Assembly (NCBI GenBank): GCA_030679035.1
Contig: JAUXTH010000189.1
Coordinates: forward strand, 124,001-188,000
DNA: 64,000 bases
Direction of reading: 5' to 3'
From: Methylobacter sp.
GTDB lineage: Bacteria; Pseudomonadota; Gammaproteobacteria; Methylococcales; Methylomonadaceae
Position 1 is the first letter of the stretch; the number at the start of each line of letters is the position of its first letter. Below the pieces are notes generated by a model. It ran no database searches and had not been told where the DNA came from. It saw only the letters and a program-made list of their open reading frames with translations. A program made the translations under genes and the position numbers. Of this stretch, positions 54,345 through 63,360 are shown piece after piece.

Positions 54345-54500
54345 TCAGCTATGGGGTGCTAGCTGGCGTAACTGAGCCGTGCAAGTTTGTGCTCTAGTTC
54401 GCCGCTAGATAATGAATCTTTAAAAAACAGGTTGAAGTAATGGCTGGGCGACCTTGCCGATCCGGTTCGCCGTGAATGTAACGCTGGAAGCTAAGGCAGG
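54345..54500 (-). pseudogene. Possible decayed coding fragment
   Basis: Minus strand reads SHYFNLFFKDSLSSGELEHK then LARLSYAS-stop, preceded in another frame by QRYIHGEPDRQGRPAI, as in a gene broken by a frameshift. I do not recognise the family. It shares the 305-bp kup/fic gap with the start fragment at 54534-54575. Confidence 0.3.
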
Positions 54501-54533
54501 AAACGAAAACCATCATTGATGACATCGATTGTT

Positions 54534-54575
54534 GAGTCATTTTATGCGACGTTTTATCCTACTGAGTTTACTGGC
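54534..54575 (+). repeat. Ectopic copy of the DUF2782 gene start next to a palindrome
   Basis: 42 bp with 40 matches to 38369-38410: the leader GAGTCA, the ATG and 11 codons (ATGCGACGTTTTATCCTACT and on). It then runs straight into a GC-rich palindromic element (GGGACGGGGCAACATGCCCG, 54581-54600) and the end of fic. The parent gene is 16 kb away. Confidence 0.85.
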
Positions 54576-54615
54576 GAAGCGGGACGGGGCAACATGCCCG
54601 CTCGACGTGCTGGGT

Positions 54616-55725
54616 TCAAACAAATTCAAGGTTAAGAAAGTAACGGGTATGTTTACGTTCGCCGTGCCGGAATAAAGCCCCCTTGCTCACTAAATCCTGC
54701 AAATCTCGAGTAACGGTAGCTCTGGGAGCGCCGGTAATGCCGATGTATTTTTCCGCACTCAATCCACCGATGAAGCCATCCGGGCCTTCGCGAAACATTC
54801 TGGTCAGAGCCTTTTCCTGGCGTAGATTAATTTGCCCGCGTAACCGGTCATAGAGCTTGGCTTTCTTGATCAGGAAATCAATCCATGTTGTTGTGTAACT
54901 TTGGGCGTTTACGACCATTTCCGCGAAATAGATTAGCCACGCAGTTATCTCATTCTGCTTGTTTGCCCGTTCAAGTGCGCTGTAATAGGCTTTTTTGTCG
55001 CGTTCGATGGTATAAGCAATGGCAATCAGCGTTGGTTGACCCTGGCATTGGGCAAGCGCTTTTTCGGCAATCGCCCGCCCGATTCGGCCGTTGCCGTCTT
55101 CGAAGGGATGGATGCTGACAAAATAAAGGTGGGCAATACCGGCTCGCAATAAAACCGACAGCGGTGTTTTTCCGTTCGATGCTGTGTCGTTAAACCAGTC
55201 GATGAAGCGCTCCATTTCAGCCATCATTTGCGATGACGGCGGCGCTTCGAAATGTACTTTCGGGGCATAGATGGTGCCGGATACGATTTGCATCGGCTCG
55301 CTATGCGTCCGGTAGCAGCCTATGTCGGTTAGATCATGGCGTCCGTTGGTCAGCATTTTGTGCCATTCGAACAGCATGGCGTGGGTGAGCGGTGCTTCAA
55401 AACTCCGATACACATCAACCATCATTTCCCCGATGCCTTGTTCGGCAGGGGGAATTTTGCGGTTGTCAGCGCTCAGGCCGAATTGGCGGCGAATAGATGA
55501 CTGAAGGCTATCGCGGTCAAGATATTCGCCTTCAATCTCCGATGTTTTCAACGCTTCATTGCTGATGAGTTCGATGGTTAATTGCTGCTTGTCTTGTTCA
55601 TCAAGGTGTTTGAATGCCCCGAACAAGAGGCCCGCGCCAAGCAGCAGTTGTTTCTCGAAACCGTCAATCGAGGATTGGTCGTAGCTGAAATAAGGCCAGT
55701 CAGGTTGTTGCCAGTTCCACGTCAT
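54616..55725 (-). CDS. Fic family protein (AMP transferase)
   Basis: 369 aa. An N-terminal DUF4172-like region with the autoinhibitory motif TSEIEGE, the Fic core HPFEDGNGRIGRAI with catalytic His, and a C-terminal winged helix (LSAEKYIGITGAPRATVTRD). A class II-type Fic enzyme with built-in inhibition, likely AMPylating; the target is unknown. Confidence 0.9.
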   Translation of the reverse strand: MTWNWQQPDWPYFSYDQSSIDGFEKQLLLGAGLLFGAFKHLDEQDKQQLTIELISNEALKTSEIEGEYLDRDSLQSSIRRQFGLSADNRKIPPAEQGIGEMMVDVYRSFEAPLTHAMLFEWHKMLTNGRHDLTDIGCYRTHSEPMQIVSGTIYAPKVHFEAPPSSQMMAEMERFIDWFNDTASNGKTPLSVLLRAGIAHLYFVSIHPFEDGNGRIGRAIAEKALAQCQGQPTLIAIAYTIERDKKAYYSALERANKQNEITAWLIYFAEMVVNAQSYTTTWIDFLIKKAKLYDRLRGQINLRQEKALTRMFREGPDGFIGGLSAEKYIGITGAPRATVTRDLQDLVSKGALFRHGERKHTRYFLNLEFV

Positions 55726-55913
55726 GAGTTATACACCTCTAGTTTATAACTCATAATATGATCAAATATGAGTTATAGCAAGCGGCTTTATAACTCATTC
55801 TTGCTCACGAAAAGCAATCCCTACTTCGATCTTTATCAGATATTGCCGGGCAGCCGGCTGTTGCGACAAGATGTCGATGTATAGCTAAACGCTAGCTGTG
55901 AGCAGATCAAAGC

Positions 55914-56049
55914 CCAATGCCATTAAGTTAAGCACTGTAGGAGCGGGCCATGCCCGCGATGATGGAGTTACAACTTAGAAATCACTGCTTAAATGTCGCG
56001 GGCGCGGCCCGCTCCTACGGCATCATTACGCTTAACTTAATGGCATTGG
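55914..56049. repeat. 136-bp nested inverted repeat
   Basis: Outer arms CCAATGCCATTAAGTTAAGC (55914-55933) and 56030-56049; inner arms GTAGGAGCGGGCC (55937-55949) and 56006-56018, a widespread REP-like sequence. It fills the fic/nucleosidase gap (55726-56101), which has no gene. Confidence 0.88.
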
Positions 56050-56101
56050 ATCAACGTCCCCTACAATGTTTACACCATTTTAAGCGACTTAAATACCGCC
56101 G

Positions 56102-56926
56102 TTACAAACAAAACTCAATTTCACTGATTTGTTGATCCAGCCAGAGTAAGACATCTTTGCCTTTGTGCAACTGGGTTTCGTTAAGCTCAGGGACTTGGGT
56201 ATCGGTTAATGCCGCCCAGCGGGACAGCTGGTTTTTCAGCTGTCCCTGTTCGTTGGACGTGAAATGATAGCGTTGTATCAGCTCTACAAATAACGGGAGT
56301 TCCGGCGCAGTTATCAGTGCCGCAAGACGGCTTAACTCAGCCAGTAGCGTTTCAATAGCGGCGACATGCGAGGCTATTAATACAGCGACCTGCTTGGGCT
56401 GGATGTTTTCGGCGGGCGATGATTCATTATCCGAAATAACTTTCAGGCAGTGGATTAATTCACCCGACGAAAACCGTACCGCGGTTTCATAAAATGCAGA
56501 CGCCTCCATATCGCAAAGATGGTGCCGGTCATAGGCTAGCTGCGGCCTAGATACGGTTTGAATGTTGGCGGTGGGGCAAGGCGGCGAGAAAACCAGCGGT
56601 GGATAATAGCTTTTTCGGCTGTCAACATCGGTGATTTTGTCGATTAAGAATAGGCTGCCTATTGCATGGTCAATATGCCCGGCAATGCCGATATTAATCA
56701 GCACCGGATGTTCAACCGGAGCAAACAAAGCCTGGGTGTAAGCCACCCCGGCCGCCATCGCGCTTTTCCCCAGTCCGGTTACCGTCAGGCAGATATCCTG
56801 ATTTAAATAAACCGCAAACGGCTGGACAGTCGTATCTTTCTTTAATTTGAAATGCTCGACCAGCGGCTTGGCTTCGCAGGGCAGCGCGGCGTAGATAAAA
56901 ATTCGGGGCGGGTTTGGTTGCATCAT
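56102..56926 (-). CDS. Nucleoside phosphorylase/nucleosidase-like protein
   Basis: 274 aa of the PNP/MTA nucleosidase fold: IFIYAALPCEAKPLVEHFKL, VTGLGKSAMAAGVAY, VLINIGIAGHIDHAIGSLFL and the CDMEASAFYETAVRF signature. The C-terminal about 80 residues are extra and helical. The substrate is unclear. Confidence 0.78.
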   Translation of the reverse strand: MMQPNPPRIFIYAALPCEAKPLVEHFKLKKDTTVQPFAVYLNQDICLTVTGLGKSAMAAGVAYTQALFAPVEHPVLINIGIAGHIDHAIGSLFLIDKITDVDSRKSYYPPLVFSPPCPTANIQTVSRPQLAYDRHHLCDMEASAFYETAVRFSSGELIHCLKVISDNESSPAENIQPKQVAVLIASHVAAIETLLAELSRLAALITAPELPLFVELIQRYHFTSNEQGQLKNQLSRWAALTDTQVPELNETQLHKGKDVLLWLDQQISEIEFCL

Positions 56927-57005
56927 TCAGGTAGTGTTGTTTATGGTTTTTTACTCACCACGAAGACACGAGAGGCGTCGATTCCAGAAAATGTCATTTG
57001 TTTTT

Positions 57006-57095
57006 ACCATGAAGCCCTTGAAGGACTTGAAGATGGTTTCATGCGTAATATCGTAATCACGAAATTCCCTTCATTATCTTCATGTCCTTCATGGT
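57006..57095. repeat. Imperfect inverted repeat (ACCATGAAG family)
   Basis: ACCATGAAGCCCTTGAAGGA pairs with the complement of TTCATGTCCTTCATGGT at the right end. It lies in the 262-bp gap between the nucleosidase-like gene and the 3' end of norR. Confidence 0.75.
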
Positions 57096-57188
57096 AATAA
57101 AAACAACTCACAAACATTGTACTGCATCAGCACTCACACAAAAGACATGATTTTCTTCGTGATTTACATTCATACCGGCAGCGGACAG

Positions 57189-58739
57189 CTAGGTTTCGAT
57201 TTTAACGGTTAATCGTTTCAGCAGGCGATGAAAGTTACCCCGATCCAGCCCAAGCACTCGCGCAGTAGCGGCCATATTGCCCTGTTGCGCGGTAAGTTGT
57301 TGCCGGATCAGTTGGCGCTGAAATTCGTCAACTGCATTTTTAAAATCTATCGGTGCGGATGGAGGCGGCGCTGCATCGGTCACCGTGTTGTCGGGTGGAT
57401 AATTCAACGGCTCGGGCACTATATCCAGATAGTCTTGGGAAATGGTTATAAAATCCGCCTGGCGATTTTCCTGGGTCGCCGATTTTAACGCCGCCCGGCT
57501 GAGCAAATGCTCCAGCTCGCGAATGTTGCCCGGCCAGTGGTAAGCCAATAAGGCTTTCTTGGCGTCCTGATCCAGACGCAATTTTTTAATGCCCAGACGC
57601 TGCTGGTTTTTTTCCAGGAAAGCGCCCGCCAGCAACAAAACATCTTTGCCACGCTCACGCAATGCCGGAACGTGCATCGGATAAACGGCCAGACGATGGT
57701 ATAAATCCGGTCGAAACTGGCCTGCCGCGACTTCCTGTTGCAGGTTGCGGTTGGTTGCGGCAATGACGCGCACATTAACCTTGATTTGCTTATCGCTGCC
57801 GACGCGCTGTATCTCGCCGTTTTGCAGGGTGCGCAATATCTTGGCCTGAATCGACAGCGGCAGTTCGCCGATTTCATCCAGGAAAATGGTGCCGCCGTCA
57901 GCCAGCTCAAACTTACCGGTCCGATCGCTAACCGCGCCGGAAAACGCGCCTTTGGTATGGCCGAACAATTCGCTCTCGGCAATACTCTCAGGCAATGCCG
58001 CGCAATTGACATAGACCATGACTTGATCGGCGCGATTCGATTCCAGATGAATGCGCCGGGCAACCAGTTCCTTGCCTACCCCCGTTTCGCCCAAAATCAA
58101 AACGGCCAGTTCCGACGGGGCGACGATGGAAATTTCGTTGCGCAATTTCCGCATACAGTCGCTGTCGCCGATCATGTCATGGTCGGGATTATCTTTGAGC
58201 AATGCCTGGGTCACATAACGTACCCGCTGCTCCAAAGAAGTAATCAGTCCCGCCGCCTTGACCGTCGCGGCAGTCAGGCTGATAAAGGTGTTCAGTTGCA
58301 TCGGGTCGATGTTGTCAAAAGTGCCTGCGGCCAGCGCGTCCATTGTTAAAACGCCCCAGGGTTCTCCATCGATAAACAACGTAACCCCCATGCAATCGTG
58401 CACCAGAAGTTGGTCGTTATCGGTCTCAATGAGGCCGTCATAGGGATCGGGCAGGCCGGAATCGGCGGCAAAGCGTACCGATTGATCGGAGGCCAGAATC
58501 TGCGCCAAACGCGGATGCTCATTGACGACAAAACGCCGTCCCAAGGTGTCTTCCGATAAGCCGTTAACCGCCAGCGGTATCAGATAAGGGTTTTCAAACT
58601 TGAGCAACGCGGACGCATCGCAAGGGAAAATCCGGCACAAATGCTCCAACAAGCGTTGGTAGCGTTGCTCCGCCGACATGTTGGTGGACAGGTCGGCCAC
58701 AATGGAAATTAGCGAGGTAAGGAATAAGTTTGTCGTCAT
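57189..58739 (-). CDS. norR: NO-responsive sigma-54 activator NorR
   Basis: 516 aa: GAF sensor, AAA+ domain, C-terminal Fis-type HTH ([20 protein letters not shown]). The five residues equivalent to the E. coli NorR non-haem iron ligands are conserved at matching spacing: R77, D98, D101, C116 and D134. Walker A is GETGVGKE (217-224). The sigma-54 contact loop reads GAFSGA (264-269) instead of GAFTGA. Divergent from hcp, its likely target, with GT-N7-AC boxes between. Confidence 0.92.
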   Translation of the reverse strand: MTTNLFLTSLISIVADLSTNMSAEQRYQRLLEHLCRIFPCDASALLKFENPYLIPLAVNGLSEDTLGRRFVVNEHPRLAQILASDQSVRFAADSGLPDPYDGLIETDNDQLLVHDCMGVTLFIDGEPWGVLTMDALAAGTFDNIDPMQLNTFISLTAATVKAAGLITSLEQRVRYVTQALLKDNPDHDMIGDSDCMRKLRNEISIVAPSELAVLILGETGVGKELVARRIHLESNRADQVMVYVNCAALPESIAESELFGHTKGAFSGAVSDRTGKFELADGGTIFLDEIGELPLSIQAKILRTLQNGEIQRVGSDKQIKVNVRVIAATNRNLQQEVAAGQFRPDLYHRLAVYPMHVPALRERGKDVLLLAGAFLEKNQQRLGIKKLRLDQDAKKALLAYHWPGNIRELEHLLSRAALKSATQENRQADFITISQDYLDIVPEPLNYPPDNTVTDAAPPPSAPIDFKNAVDEFQRQLIRQQLTAQQGNMAATARVLGLDRGNFHRLLKRLTVKIET

Positions 58740-58754
58740 AGTGATAACTTAGAT

Positions 58755-58765
58755 GTCAATTAAAC
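58755..58765. promoter_or_regulatory. Candidate NorR site 1 (GT-N7-AC)
   Basis: GTCAATTAAAC fits the GT-N7-AC core of NorR enhancers and lies 77 bp upstream of the candidate -24 element. A short core, so chance matches are possible. Confidence 0.35.
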
Positions 58766-58779
58766 AACGCAAAGGCGAT

Positions 58780-58790
58780 GTTAATAGCAC
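58780..58790. promoter_or_regulatory. Candidate NorR site 2 (GT-N7-AC)
   Basis: GTTAATAGCAC, 25 bp from the first box. Two such boxes in a norR/hcp divergent region are consistent with NorR enhancer binding. Confidence 0.35.
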
Positions 58791-58831
58791 AACGATACCT
58801 TGGCTAACCCAGTAAACACAAGGTTTTTTGC

Positions 58832-58848
58832 TTGGCATGGTAAGTGCA
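58832..58848 (+). promoter_or_regulatory. Sigma-54 promoter for the hcp operon
   Basis: TTGGCATGGTAAGTGCA has GG and GC separated by exactly 10 bp and a good -24 element; the -12 is GTGCA rather than TTGCA. It lies 150 bp before the hcp start, downstream of the GT-N7-AC boxes and divergent from norR. Confidence 0.6.
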
Positions 58849-58997
58849 GATACCTATAGATTGGGAAAATCCAATCAAACTGGAAAACACAGTGACTGCT
58901 TACAAGTCTTGTGACACTTATAAAAACGTCAGCTGCTGTGTATTCAGAATTAACGTGTCCGACCTTTAATGTTATTCAATCTCGAGGAGAGTACCTG

Positions 58998-60665
58998 ATG
59001 TTTTGTTACCAATGCGAACAAACCGACCGCTCCAATGCCGTCAGCGGTTGCGCTACTGCCAAAGGCATGTGCGGCAAAGACGCCACGACTTCCGATTTAC
59101 AGGATTTACTGGTTCACGGTGTCAAGGGCATTGCCCAATACGCCAAACGCGCCCGCGCCCTCAATGTCCCGGATAATGCGGCTGGCGAATTCATGCTGTA
59201 CGCCATGTTCACCACCTTGACCAACGTGAACTTCAACGCCACCCGCTTCGTTACCATGATACAGGAAGCGGCCCAGATACGGGACCGGGTCAAGGCGAGC
59301 TACGTTCAAGCTGCGCTTGCGGCAGGCCTTACGCCTGAAGAACTGACCGGTCCAGCTGCCTGGCAGCCCGCGGCCAATATGGAGGGGATGCTCAAACAGG
59401 CCGCCGGTGTGGGCATTAATGCAGGACTCGACCAAGTCGGCGCGGACATTATCGGCCTGCGTTCATTGGTGCTTTACGGTCTCAAGGGCGTTTGTGCCTA
59501 TGCTCACCATGCCTATGTGTTGGGCAAGGAAAGCGATACGGTTTACGCCGGAATCGAAGAAGCACTGGATTTTCTCAGCACAGATCCTACTGATGTCGAA
59601 GCGTTGCTGGGTCAGTCTATGGCGCTGGGCACGTTAAATCTTGAAGTCATGGCGTTATTGGACGAGGCGAACACCGGCACTTTTGGCGCGCAACAGCCGA
59701 CTCAAGTGCGCATCACCCCGATCAAAGGCAAGGCCATTTTGGTATCCGGCCACGACTTGGGCGATCTGGCCGCTTTGCTGGAGCAAACCAAAGATACGGG
59801 CATCAATATCTACACGCACGGCGAGATGTTGCCCGCTCACGCTTATCCGAAACTCAAGGCTTATCCGCATCTGGTCGGCAATTACGGCGGCGCCTGGCAG
59901 GATCAACAAAAAGAGTTTGCCGAGTTTCCGGGCAGTATTTTGATGACGTCCAACTGCATCATCGAGCCGCAAGCTCAATACCGCCAGCGCATTTTTACCG
60001 CAGGCCCGGTAGGCTGGCCCGGTGTGCGCCACATCAGCGACAAGAATTTTGCGCCGTTGATCCAGGCGGCTCTTGCATTGCCGGGTTATAAAGATGACGT
60101 CCGCGAAAAGTCCATCACCGTCGGTTTCGGCCGCGATGCTGTGCTGGGCGTGGCCGACAAAGTGATCGATGCGGTCAAGTCCGGCGCTATTAAGCACTTC
60201 TTCCTGGTCGGCGGCTGTGACGGCGCAGCACCCGGTCGCAATTATTACACCGAGTTCGCAGAACAAGCTCCGCAGGACACCGTGGTCATGACCTTGGGCT
60301 GCGCCAAATACCGCTTTAACCAGCATGACTTCGGCGACATCGGCGGCATTCCGCGCCTGCTGGATTTAGGGCAATGCAACGACAGCTACTCGGCGATCAA
60401 AATTGCCACCGCGCTGGCCGGTGCGTTTGAATGCGGAGTGAATGACCTGCCCTTGTCGCTGGTTGTGTCATGGTTTGAGCAAAAAGCCGCTGCCGTGTTG
60501 TTGACCTTGTTGGCTCTGGGCATCCGCAACATTCGCCTTGGTCCCACGCTGCCTGCCTTCCTGACGCCTAATCTGGTTCAGGTGCTGGTCGATAAGTTCG
60601 GGTTGCAGCCGATCACTACCGCTCAGGCTGACATCGAAGCCTCGCTGACGCGTAAAGCGGCATAA
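58998..60665 (+). CDS. hcp: Hybrid cluster protein (class II)
   Basis: 555 aa. The N-terminal cysteines are C-x2-C-x11-C-x6-C (C3, C6, C18, C25), the class II pattern, followed by the hybrid-cluster ligands ([30 protein letters not shown]). In E. coli Hcp reduces NO to N2O and can reduce hydroxylamine. The ATG at 58998 has GAGGAG upstream; the longer frame from 58911 is not used. Confidence 0.96.
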   Translation: MFCYQCEQTDRSNAVSGCATAKGMCGKDATTSDLQDLLVHGVKGIAQYAKRARALNVPDNAAGEFMLYAMFTTLTNVNFNATRFVTMIQEAAQIRDRVKASYVQAALAAGLTPEELTGPAAWQPAANMEGMLKQAAGVGINAGLDQVGADIIGLRSLVLYGLKGVCAYAHHAYVLGKESDTVYAGIEEALDFLSTDPTDVEALLGQSMALGTLNLEVMALLDEANTGTFGAQQPTQVRITPIKGKAILVSGHDLGDLAALLEQTKDTGINIYTHGEMLPAHAYPKLKAYPHLVGNYGGAWQDQQKEFAEFPGSILMTSNCIIEPQAQYRQRIFTAGPVGWPGVRHISDKNFAPLIQAALALPGYKDDVREKSITVGFGRDAVLGVADKVIDAVKSGAIKHFFLVGGCDGAAPGRNYYTEFAEQAPQDTVVMTLGCAKYRFNQHDFGDIGGIPRLLDLGQCNDSYSAIKIATALAGAFECGVNDLPLSLVVSWFEQKAAAVLLTLLALGIRNIRLGPTLPAFLTPNLVQVLVDKFGLQPITTAQADIEASLTRKAA

Positions 60666-60810
60666 CTTTATCCTCTCCCTCGCTGCCGGAACTATATAAG
60701 CCTTTCGTAATAATTCAGCCTTACTTCCACTTTGAAATCCCCCTTTTTCAAAGAAAGCTCGAATACTTACAGTCTTTCCGGCGGCATTTTTTTTGGAGTC
60801 CAAACAAGAC

Positions 60811-61845
60811 ATGAACACTCACGCCATTGAACTTACCACCCGCGACGGGCAACAGCTCCGTTTCGAATGCGCCGATGACCAGAATCTGCTGGAAGCCGCC
60901 GCCAGCGCCCGTATTGTATTGCCCGCCCAGTGCGGACAGGGCAGTTGCGGCACTTGCTATGCCGATGTCACCCACGGCGACTTTACCTTGGGCAAACACA
61001 ATCCCTCCGCGCTGCCCGTAGCTGATGAAGCAAAGGGCGGCACCCTGCTCTGTTGTACCTTTCCGCATAGCGATTTGCGCATTGCCCTGCCCTTTGATCA
61101 TGACCGTATCCTGATAGGCGAAATCAAGGTCAGAAATGCCGAAATCACAGCCATTGATTCGGTCGGTGAAAATACCCTGCGCTTGGAATTATGCCTAGCG
61201 CCGAATGAAGACGGCGGCAGCGTAGCCGAATTTGAACCCGGACAGTTCATGGAACTGGAAGTGCCGGGGCAAGACATCAAGCGCGCCTATTCGCTTGCCA
61301 ATATAGGCAACTGGGAGGGTCGGCTGGAGTTTTTGATCCGCCTGCAACCCGGCGGGCTTTTTTCCACCTGGCTGCGGGAACAAGCGGCTGTCGGGCAGAC
61401 CTTGATCGTTCACGGCCCCAAAGGCGCGTTCGGCTTGTCTGAAAGCGGCCTGAGACCGCGCTGGTTTGTCGCGGGCGGCACAGGTTTAGCGCCGATGCTG
61501 TCGATGTTAAGGCGGATGGCCGAGTTTCAGGAACCGCATCCGGCGCGGCTCTATTTTGGCGCAAACCGGGCCGAGGAATTGTTTTGCCAGACCGAGTTGA
61601 AAGCGCTGCAAGCGGAACTGCCGCAGCTACAGGTGATTTACTGCGTCTGGAAGCCGGAAGATAACTGGCAGGGTTTTAGCGGTACGCCGGTTGATGCTTT
61701 GGCTCAAGATCTGGCCGATGCGACAGTCCTTCCCGACATTTATCTGTGCGGCCCGCCCGCCCTGATCGATGCCGCCGAAGCGGCCGCGCGAGCCAAGGGG
61801 GTGCCGGATAAACAGGTGATCAGCGAAAGATTCTTGCCTGCCTAA
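60811..61845 (+). CDS. MmoC/Hcr-like NAD(P)H reductase (2Fe-2S, FAD)
   Basis: 344 aa: N-terminal [2Fe-2S] ferredoxin (CGQGSCGTCYADV ... LCC), FAD domain (RAYSLANIGN), NAD(P)H domain (WFVAGGTGLAPMLSMLRRM, DIYLCGPPALIDAA). The order and wording are very close to MmoC, the soluble methane monooxygenase reductase, but it lies behind hcp, where Hcr (FAD domain first in E. coli) would be expected. It is inferred to feed electrons to Hcp. The ATG at 60811 is preferred to a TTG at 60793. Confidence 0.88.
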   Translation: MNTHAIELTTRDGQQLRFECADDQNLLEAAASARIVLPAQCGQGSCGTCYADVTHGDFTLGKHNPSALPVADEAKGGTLLCCTFPHSDLRIALPFDHDRILIGEIKVRNAEITAIDSVGENTLRLELCLAPNEDGGSVAEFEPGQFMELEVPGQDIKRAYSLANIGNWEGRLEFLIRLQPGGLFSTWLREQAAVGQTLIVHGPKGAFGLSESGLRPRWFVAGGTGLAPMLSMLRRMAEFQEPHPARLYFGANRAEELFCQTELKALQAELPQLQVIYCVWKPEDNWQGFSGTPVDALAQDLADATVLPDIYLCGPPALIDAAEAAARAKGVPDKQVISERFLPA

Positions 61846-61886
61846 ATGGGCCGGTAACCATTACATTTAAACATTTGGAGAAATAT

Positions 61887-62261
61887 ATGTCACAACAAGA
61901 ATCCTTGTACGAAAAATTGGGCGGCGAAGCCGCCGTTAATGCCGCTGTCGATATTTTTTACCGCAAGGTGCTGAGCGATAACCGCATCAGTTCCTTCTTC
62001 GAAGGCGTGGACATGGAGAAGCAGGCCGCCAAACAAAAATCATTCTTGACCATGGCTTTCGGTGGGCCGCACAATTACAGCGGACTCGATATGCGTCGTG
62101 GGCATGCCCATCTGGTCGAGCGCGGCCTGAATGACTCCCATGTCGATGCAGTGATAGAGGACCTGGGTGCAACCCTCCGCGAGTTGAACGTAAGTGAGGA
62201 GTTGATCGCTCAGGTTGCCGCCATCGCCGAAAGCAAGCGCAACGACGTGCTGGGCCGTTAA
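61887..62261 (+). CDS. Group 1 truncated haemoglobin
   Basis: 124 aa: SLYEKLGGEAAVNAAVDIFY, FFEGVDMEKQAAKQKSFLTM, and the proximal His region GGPHNYSGLDMRRGHAHLVE. GGAG precedes the ATG. TrHbs of this type dioxygenate NO; its place in the hcp operon supports NO detoxification. Confidence 0.93.
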   Translation: MSQQESLYEKLGGEAAVNAAVDIFYRKVLSDNRISSFFEGVDMEKQAAKQKSFLTMAFGGPHNYSGLDMRRGHAHLVERGLNDSHVDAVIEDLGATLRELNVSEELIAQVAAIAESKRNDVLGR

Positions 62262-62290
62262 ATCTTCATCTTCGAAACAGGTGCGCCGCC

Positions 62291-63271
62291 ATGGTTAATA
62301 TTCGTTACGCAAAAGACAATTTCGAATTGGCTGAAAACCAATCCGTTCTGGATTGTTTGACCGGTCGCGGCGTGCCGGTTCCTTTTTCCTGTCGCAGCGG
62401 GGTCTGTCAGACCTGTCTGATGCGTGCCACTGGAGGCACGCCTCCTGAAAGTTCGCAAAACGGCTTGAAGGATACTCTCAAACTCCAGAACTATTTTCTC
62501 GCGTGTATTTGCCATCCCACCGCAGACCTCGAAGTTGCCATGCCGAATGACGATGATGTGCAGGCGGTTATTCCGGCTACCGTCAAAAGTCTGAAATTAC
62601 TCAATTCGGAAATCATGCACGTCGTGCTCGAATGCCACGCGCCGATCGATTACAGGGCCGGGCAATTCATCAATCTTTTCCAAAATCAGTCTATTGGCCG
62701 CAGTTACTCGCTTGCCAGCGTGCCGCATGAAGACGATCATCTACACCTGCATGTCCGCCGACTGCCGCAGGGCAGGGTAAGCGGCTGGATACATGAGGAA
62801 CTGCGTCCCGGCGAGACGGTCGAGATTCGCGGCCCCGGCGGCGACTGCTTTTACATACCCGGCAATGCCGAGCAGGGCTTGGTGCTGATCGGTACGGGCT
62901 CAGGGCTTGCGCCTCTCTACGGTATCATTCGCGATGCGCTCAGTCAGGGTCATACCGGGCCTATCCATTTGTTTCACGGCAGCCGCGATTTGAACGGGCT
63001 CTATCTGACCGGCGAATTGCGTGATCTGGTTGAGCAATATTCGAACTTCAATTATGTGCCCTGCCTTTCCGGTGGCGATGTGCCCCACGGTTTTGCGGCT
63101 GGACGGGCCGATGACGTGGCCTTTCAGCAGATTCCGAATCTCAAGAACTGGCGCATGTTTCTTTGCGGGCATCCGGACATGGTTAAAGCGGCCAAGATGA
63201 AAGCCTTTATGGCGGGAGCCTCGATGAAGGATATTTATGCCGATGCGTTCAACGTCAGTCAGTCTTCCTGA
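62291..63271 (+). CDS. 2Fe-2S/FAD/NAD(P)H oxidoreductase
   Basis: 326 aa: ferredoxin domain (CRSGVCQTCLMRA, C in LACICHP), FAD domain (GRSYSLASVP) and NAD domain (VLIGTGSGLAPLYGIIRDAL, MFLCGHPDMVKAAK). Resembles phenol hydroxylase or CDP-glucoseen reductase-type proteins. A possible reductase for the haemoglobin upstream or the MOSC protein downstream. Confidence 0.87.
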   Translation: MVNIRYAKDNFELAENQSVLDCLTGRGVPVPFSCRSGVCQTCLMRATGGTPPESSQNGLKDTLKLQNYFLACICHPTADLEVAMPNDDDVQAVIPATVKSLKLLNSEIMHVVLECHAPIDYRAGQFINLFQNQSIGRSYSLASVPHEDDHLHLHVRRLPQGRVSGWIHEELRPGETVEIRGPGGDCFYIPGNAEQGLVLIGTGSGLAPLYGIIRDALSQGHTGPIHLFHGSRDLNGLYLTGELRDLVEQYSNFNYVPCLSGGDVPHGFAAGRADDVAFQQIPNLKNWRMFLCGHPDMVKAAKMKAFMAGASMKDIYADAFNVSQSS

Positions 63272-63360
63272 TTAAAAACCCAGCGCAGGATTTTCGGGGC
63301 GTTTGTCCGGCTACCGGCCTGTCATGTTTCTGCAAATGCTTACAAATTGAGAGGGTCGTA

